A stretch of DNA of 64,000 nt from the NCBI RefSeq assembly GCF_003596405.1, contig NZ_QYUR01000008.1, positions 1 to 64,000 on the forward strand, written 5' to 3'. Below the pieces are notes generated by a model that was given only the letters and a program-made list of their open reading frames with translations, searched no databases and was not told where the DNA came from. Shown here piece by piece: positions 60,836-64,000 of this stretch. Position numbers and translations under genes: made by a program. The DNA comes from Pseudomonas cavernicola (GTDB taxonomy: Bacteria; Pseudomonadota; Gammaproteobacteria; Pseudomonadales; Pseudomonadaceae). Positions within the stretch are counted from its first letter, which is position 1. Each line of letters opens with the position of its first letter.

Positions 60836-62218
60836 GTGCTTTCCATCTACAACACGCTCAGCAAAACCAAAGAAGTCCTTAAGCCGCTCGAAGGTAATAA
60901 GGTCAGCATGTATGTCTGCGGCATGACCGTGTACGACTACTGCCATATCGGCCATGCGCGGGTCATGGTGGCTTTCGACGTGGTGGCCCGTTGGTTGCGC
61001 CACAGCGGCTACGACCTGACGTATGTGCGCAACATCACCGATATCGACGACAAGATCATTCGGCGCGCCCAGGAAAATGGCGAAAGCTTCGATCGGTTGA
61101 CCGCTCGCATGATCGCCTCCATGCATGAGGATGAGGCTCGTCTGAGCGTTCAACGCCCAGATCAGGAGCCATGCGCCACCGAGCATATCGCTGGCATGCA
61201 CGCGATGATCCAGACCCTGATCGACAAGGGCTATGCCTACGCGCCGGGGAATGGTGACGTGTACTACCGAGTCGGCAAGTTCGCCGGTTACGGCAAGTTG
61301 TCGCGGATGAAGATCGAAGACCTGCGCATCGGTGCACGGATCGAAGTCGACGAAGCGAAAGATGATCCGCTCGACTTCGTTCTCTGGAAAGGCGTCAAGC
61401 CGGGCGAGCCGAGCTGGGAGTCGCCTTGGGGGCCTGGTCGGCCGGGGTGGCATATTGAGTGCTCGGTGATGTCGACCTGCTGCTTGGGCGATACCTTCGA
61501 CATTCATGGCGGTGGCCCGGATCTGGTGTTCCCACACCATGAAAACGAAATCGCCCAAAGCGAGGCTGCTACCGGTAAGTCCTACGCCAATACCTGGATG
61601 CACGCCGGTGCCGTACGCGTGGATGGCGAGAAGATGTCCAAATCACTGGGCAATTTCTTCACGATTCGCGAAGTGTTGGAGAAGTATCACCCGGAGGTGG
61701 TGCGCTATCTGCTGGTTTCGAGCCATTACCGCAGCCCGATCAACTATTCCGAAGACAGCCTGAAGGAAGCTAAGGGCGCGCTTGAGCGCTTCTATCACTC
61801 GCTCAAAGGCCTGCCGAACGCGGCTCCGGCTGGTGGTGAGGCGTTCGTCGAGCGTTTCGCCAAGGCAATGAACGACGACTTCAACTCGCCTGAAGCCTGT
61901 GCGGTGTTGTTCGAGCTGGTGCGTGAAGTTAATCGCCTGCGCGATAGGGATTTGCATGCCGCTGCTGGATTGGCGGCGCGGCTGAAGGAGCTGGCCAGTC
62001 TGCTCGGCGTGCTGCAGTTGGAGCCCGAGGTTTTTCTGCAGGCCGGCGCTGAAGGCAAAGTCGATGCGGCGCAGGTCGAGGCGCTGATTCAGGCCCGCTT
62101 GGCGGCGCGCGCGGCTAAGGACTGGGCCGAGTCGGATCGGATTCGTGATCAGATCACGGCGATGGGTGTGGTGTTGGAAGATGGCAAGGGCGGGACGACT
62201 TGGCGTTTGGCTGAGTAG
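60836..62218 (+). CDS. cysS: Cysteinyl-tRNA synthetase
   Basis: A 460-residue class I synthetase. HIGH motif in YCHIGHARV (near residue 36), zinc ligands in [11 protein letters not shown] (Cys 28) and in [11 protein letters not shown] and [18 protein letters not shown] in [11 protein letters not shown] (near 267). The DALR-like C-terminal domain recognises tRNA. ATG 60836 would be GTG by position: the codon at 60836 reads GTG (GTGCTTTCC), so translation starts with GTG after AAGGAATAAG. Its terminator has been split by the IS1182-type element. Confidence 0.97.
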   Translation: MLSIYNTLSKTKEVLKPLEGNKVSMYVCGMTVYDYCHIGHARVMVAFDVVARWLRHSGYDLTYVRNITDIDDKIIRRAQENGESFDRLTARMIASMHEDEARLSVQRPDQEPCATEHIAGMHAMIQTLIDKGYAYAPGNGDVYYRVGKFAGYGKLSRMKIEDLRIGARIEVDEAKDDPLDFVLWKGVKPGEPSWESPWGPGRPGWHIECSVMSTCCLGDTFDIHGGGPDLVFPHHENEIAQSEAATGKSYANTWMHAGAVRVDGEKMSKSLGNFFTIREVLEKYHPEVVRYLLVSSHYRSPINYSEDSLKEAKGALERFYHSLKGLPNAAPAGGEAFVERFAKAMNDDFNSPEACAVLFELVREVNRLRDRDLHAAAGLAARLKELASLLGVLQLEPEVFLQAGAEGKVDAAQVEALIQARLAARAAKDWAESDRIRDQITAMGVVLEDGKGGTTWRLAE

Positions 62219-62286
62219 GTCTCTGCCGCAAAAAAGGCCGCTTCTCAGATTGTGTGAAAACCTAGCGTTCTGATTGGTAGTTGAAG

Positions 62287-62318
62287 AAAATGCCCGCATC
62301 GAAAGATACGGGCATTTT
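62287..62318 (+). terminator. Inward-end terminator of the IS, before the transposase
   Basis: AAAATGCCCG and CGGGCATTTT pair, with an inner ATC-GAAA-GAT helix. It ends six bases before the transposase ATG, so cysS read-through would be stopped just before the gene. It may also mask the ribosome site. Confidence 0.85.
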
Positions 62319-62323
62319 TCGTT

Positions 62324-63748
62324 ATGGCGTACATCCAAGGAGAGGCGCGAGACCAGACCAGTCTGTTTCCGGTTTCGCTGGAAGAGTTGATTCCCGACGA
62401 CCATCTGGTCCGTGTGATCGATGCCTACGTGGCTCGACTGGACCTCAAGCTACTCGGGTTTGCCAAAGCCACTCCCAAGAGTACGGGGCGTCCTGCCTAC
62501 GATCCGGCGGACCTGCTCAAGCTGTACCTGTATGGCTATTTCCACCGCATCCGCTCCTCCCGACGCCTCGAAGCTGAATGCCTGCGCAACGTCGAAGTCA
62601 TGTGGTTGCTCAATCGGCTCAAGCCGGACTTCAAGACCATCGCCGATTACCGCAAGGACAACGGACAAGCGTTCAGCGCGACCTGTCGGGCCTTCGTGCA
62701 GTTTTGCCGTCAAGCCGGGCTGATCGCCGGAGAGTTGGTGGCCATCGATGGCAGCAAATTCAAGGCCGTGGCCTCAGCGCGTCGGCATGTGGATCTGAAG
62801 AAGCTCAAGCGTCAGCAAGAGAAGCTGGATAAGCGTATCGCCCAGTACCTGGCGGAGCTGGATGAGGCGGACAAGTCCGAAGCCAATGAGGCCGTTGACC
62901 GTAGTGCGGTAAAAACGGCGCTGGAGCGACTGCAAGCCAAACAGGCCGACAACCTGACTTGCCAAGCACTGATGCAGGCCCTGGAGCTTGAGCAATTCAT
63001 CACCACCGAGAGCGATGCCCGGATGATGCGTACCCCTCGGGGTGGGCGCGTCGCTTACAACGTGCAAACAGCTGTGGACGCCGAGCATTGCCTGATCCTG
63101 CATCACGAGGTCACACAGGACGGCAACGATACCCAGCAGCTCGAGCCGATGGCTAAAGCCGCCCAGTCCGAGTTGCAGCAGGACGTGCTGACGGTCACTG
63201 CCGATGCCGGTTACTCCAACGGCGAGCAGTTCCAGGCATGCGAAGATGCCGGCATTACCGCCTATGTGCCGCCCAACCGGGCAGTTAACAACCGGGGTGG
63301 TGATACGCAGCTGTTCGAGCGAAGTGATTTCACTTACGACGCAGAGAGCGACCAGTACCGCTGTCCGGCAGGCAAGTTGCTGACGCTCAAGCAACTGAAT
63401 CGCGGGGAGCGTATCTACCACGCGGCGATCAGCGACTGCAGCGCTTGCCCGCTCAAGGCACAGTGCACCAACGCCCAGCGTCGCTACCTGAGACGCCATG
63501 CCCACGAGGCGGCCTTTGAGCGAATGGAGCAGCGGCTGCAGGCGCAGCCCGAGATGATGGCGAGTAGGCGATCCATCGTCGAGCATCCATTTGGCAACCT
63601 CAAACAATGGCTATTTGGTAATGGTCGCTTCCTGCTTCGCCAATTGAAGGGAGCACGAACCGAAATGGCCTTAGCGGTACAGGCCTATAACCTCAAAAGA
63701 GCGATCAACGTGCTCGGCGCACGCCACCTCATCGGATTGATGGGCTGA
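62324..63748 (+). CDS. IS1182-family transposase
   Basis: A 474-residue DDE transposase. The N-terminal domain (EARDQTSLFPVSLEELIPDDHLVRVIDAYV region) and the DUF772-type stretch are typical for the family. Catalytic candidates are Asp in VAIDGSKFKAVA (near residue 142), Asp in TVTADAGYSNGEQF (near 292) and Glu in RSIVEHPFGNLK (near 424). A cysteine-rich insert (CPAGK ... CSACPLKAQC) lies between the last two. The frame is intact and full-length, so it is probably active. There is no clear ribosome site, since the terminator hairpin occupies its place. Confidence 0.93.
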   Translation: MAYIQGEARDQTSLFPVSLEELIPDDHLVRVIDAYVARLDLKLLGFAKATPKSTGRPAYDPADLLKLYLYGYFHRIRSSRRLEAECLRNVEVMWLLNRLKPDFKTIADYRKDNGQAFSATCRAFVQFCRQAGLIAGELVAIDGSKFKAVASARRHVDLKKLKRQQEKLDKRIAQYLAELDEADKSEANEAVDRSAVKTALERLQAKQADNLTCQALMQALELEQFITTESDARMMRTPRGGRVAYNVQTAVDAEHCLILHHEVTQDGNDTQQLEPMAKAAQSELQQDVLTVTADAGYSNGEQFQACEDAGITAYVPPNRAVNNRGGDTQLFERSDFTYDAESDQYRCPAGKLLTLKQLNRGERIYHAAISDCSACPLKAQCTNAQRRYLRRHAHEAAFERMEQRLQAQPEMMASRRSIVEHPFGNLKQWLFGNGRFLLRQLKGARTEMALAVQAYNLKRAINVLGARHLIGLMG

Positions 63749-63783
63749 TACAGCCTTTTTCTCCCCTGGGTCCGCACACAGCA

Positions 63784-63810
63784 AAACGCCCCGAACCAGT
63801 CGGGGCGTTT
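63784..63810 (+). terminator. Terminator at the right end of the IS
   Basis: AAACGCCCCG and CGGGGCGTTT pair around AACCAGT. It is 36 bases after the transposase stop and within the element. It stops the transposase transcript and shields against folD-side read-through. Confidence 0.85.
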
Positions 63811-63875
63811 GCTTGGTCAACCATTAGTACGTTTTCGCACAGCCTGTTCTGCGGCCTTTTTTGCGTCTGTACGGC

Positions 63876-64000
63876 TTAGGTGTGTAGATGTTCGGCTGCG
63901 TACAGGGTGTTTTCCAGCAGGCAGGCACGCGTCATCGGGCCCACGCCGCCAGGTACCGGGGTAATCCAGCCGGCGCGAGGTAGGGCGGTTTCGTATACCA
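63876..64000 (-). CDS. folD: Methylenetetrahydrofolate dehydrogenase/cyclohydrolase, 3' end only
   Basis: The last 41 codons lie in the window and end at TAA (63878-63876). They read [22 protein letters not shown] and continue to EHLHT, the strongly conserved C-terminal FolD motif [10 protein letters not shown]. FolD interconverts one-carbon forms of tetrahydrofolate. It converges on cysS, with the interrupted terminator between, as expected from the pseudomonad gene order cysS-folD. Confidence 0.93.
   Translation of the reverse strand, partial: VYETALPRAGWITPVPGGVGPMTRACLLENTLYAAEHLHT

Larger units (their letters stand above)
62246..63846 (+). mobile_element. IS1182-type insertion sequence (about 1.6 kb)
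   Basis: The 1601-bp element is bounded by CAGATTGTGTGAAAAC and GTTTTCGCACAGCCTG (13 of 16 pairs) and flanked by the exact 4-bp duplication TTCT. It carries one transposase gene and a rho-independent terminator near each end. The terminal repeats match those of the small elements at 15646, 28627, 52111 and 52837, which makes it their likely autonomous partner. Confidence 0.92.
62228..63864 (+). terminator. cysS/folD terminator, split by the insertion sequence
   Basis: GCAAAAAAGGCCGC (62228-62241) and GCGGCCTTTTTTGC (63851-63864) are perfect 14-base inverse repeats. TTCT is found on both sides of the insertion (62242-62245, 63847-63850). The original was a TTCT tetraloop terminator between the convergent cysS and folD. 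Confidence 0.92.

Overview
The window is chromosomal DNA from a pseudomonad (genus Pseudomonas, gamma-proteobacteria; inferred). The evidence is OprF with its ECF sigma factor SigX, the cmpX/crfX/CorA-like trio beside them, the acnD-prpF form of the methylcitrate pathway, and a gene order that, from memory, runs parallel to the P. aeruginosa PAO1 region from the retropepsin-like/7TM/ATP-grasp cluster through ppsA, oprF, nirBD, nasTS, acnB, lpxH, ppiB, glnS and cysS to folD. G+C is high throughout, and the few exceptions are pointed out.

Layout. 1-3.4 kb: three outer-membrane/periplasmic genes (barrel, FadL-like, MalM-like). 3.5-6.5 kb: a minus-strand operon of retropepsin-like protease, inactive transglutaminase/7TM protein and ATP-grasp ligase. 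6.8-15.6 kb: the propionate (2-methylcitrate) operon gntR-prpB-prpC-acnD-prpF-prpD, with palindromic repeats and a 19-codon remnant of a prpD start in front of acnD. 15.8-22.9 kb: a minus-strand six-gene operon (DMT exporter, JAMM peptidase, a CysO-like carrier/E1/rhodanese fusion, cysteine synthase-like, serine acetyltransferase-like, AlaX-like) with a divergent MocR regulator; it reads as a protein-thiocarboxylate route to cysteine or a cysteine-like compound, coupled to export and tRNA proofreading. 23-33 kb: ppsR/ppsA, a hydrolase, a Rieske protein, rraA, the CorA-like/crfX/cmpX/sigX/oprF block. 33-49 kb: nitrate assimilation (cobA, nitrate reductase, nirD, nirB, a PP2C-kinase fusion, a nitrate transporter, nasT, nasS) interleaved with a cytochrome c, a thioesterase, an alginate lyase and alaC. 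49-58 kb: acnB, a DUF1289 protein, three tandem universal stress proteins, and three generations of miaE. 57.7-64 kb: lpxH, ppiB, glnS, cysS, an IS1182-type insertion sequence and the 3' end of folD.

How it fits together. The nitrate genes share a visible control circuit. NasT is an ANTAR protein, and both the nirB operon and the transporter gene have a sigma54-type promoter followed by a leader with two hexaloop hairpins (loop positions A1 and G4), the second overlapping a terminator. CobA supplies the sirohaem precursor for NirB. PpsR regulates PpsA, divergently encoded. PrpB/C/AcnD/PrpF/PrpD form one propionate pathway under a GntR regulator with two matching palindromic operators.

Most striking observations: (1) an IS1182-type element and several 140-200 bp non-autonomous elements share terminal inverted repeats and sit precisely in the loops of rho-independent terminators with 4-bp target duplications; (2) the carrier-E1-JAMM-cysteine synthase-AlaX-exporter operon, with an internal Gly-Gly at the carrier/E1 junction; (3) the remains of successive miaE copies; (4) the prpD start remnant in front of acnD. 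No rRNA, tRNA or CRISPR array was recognised.
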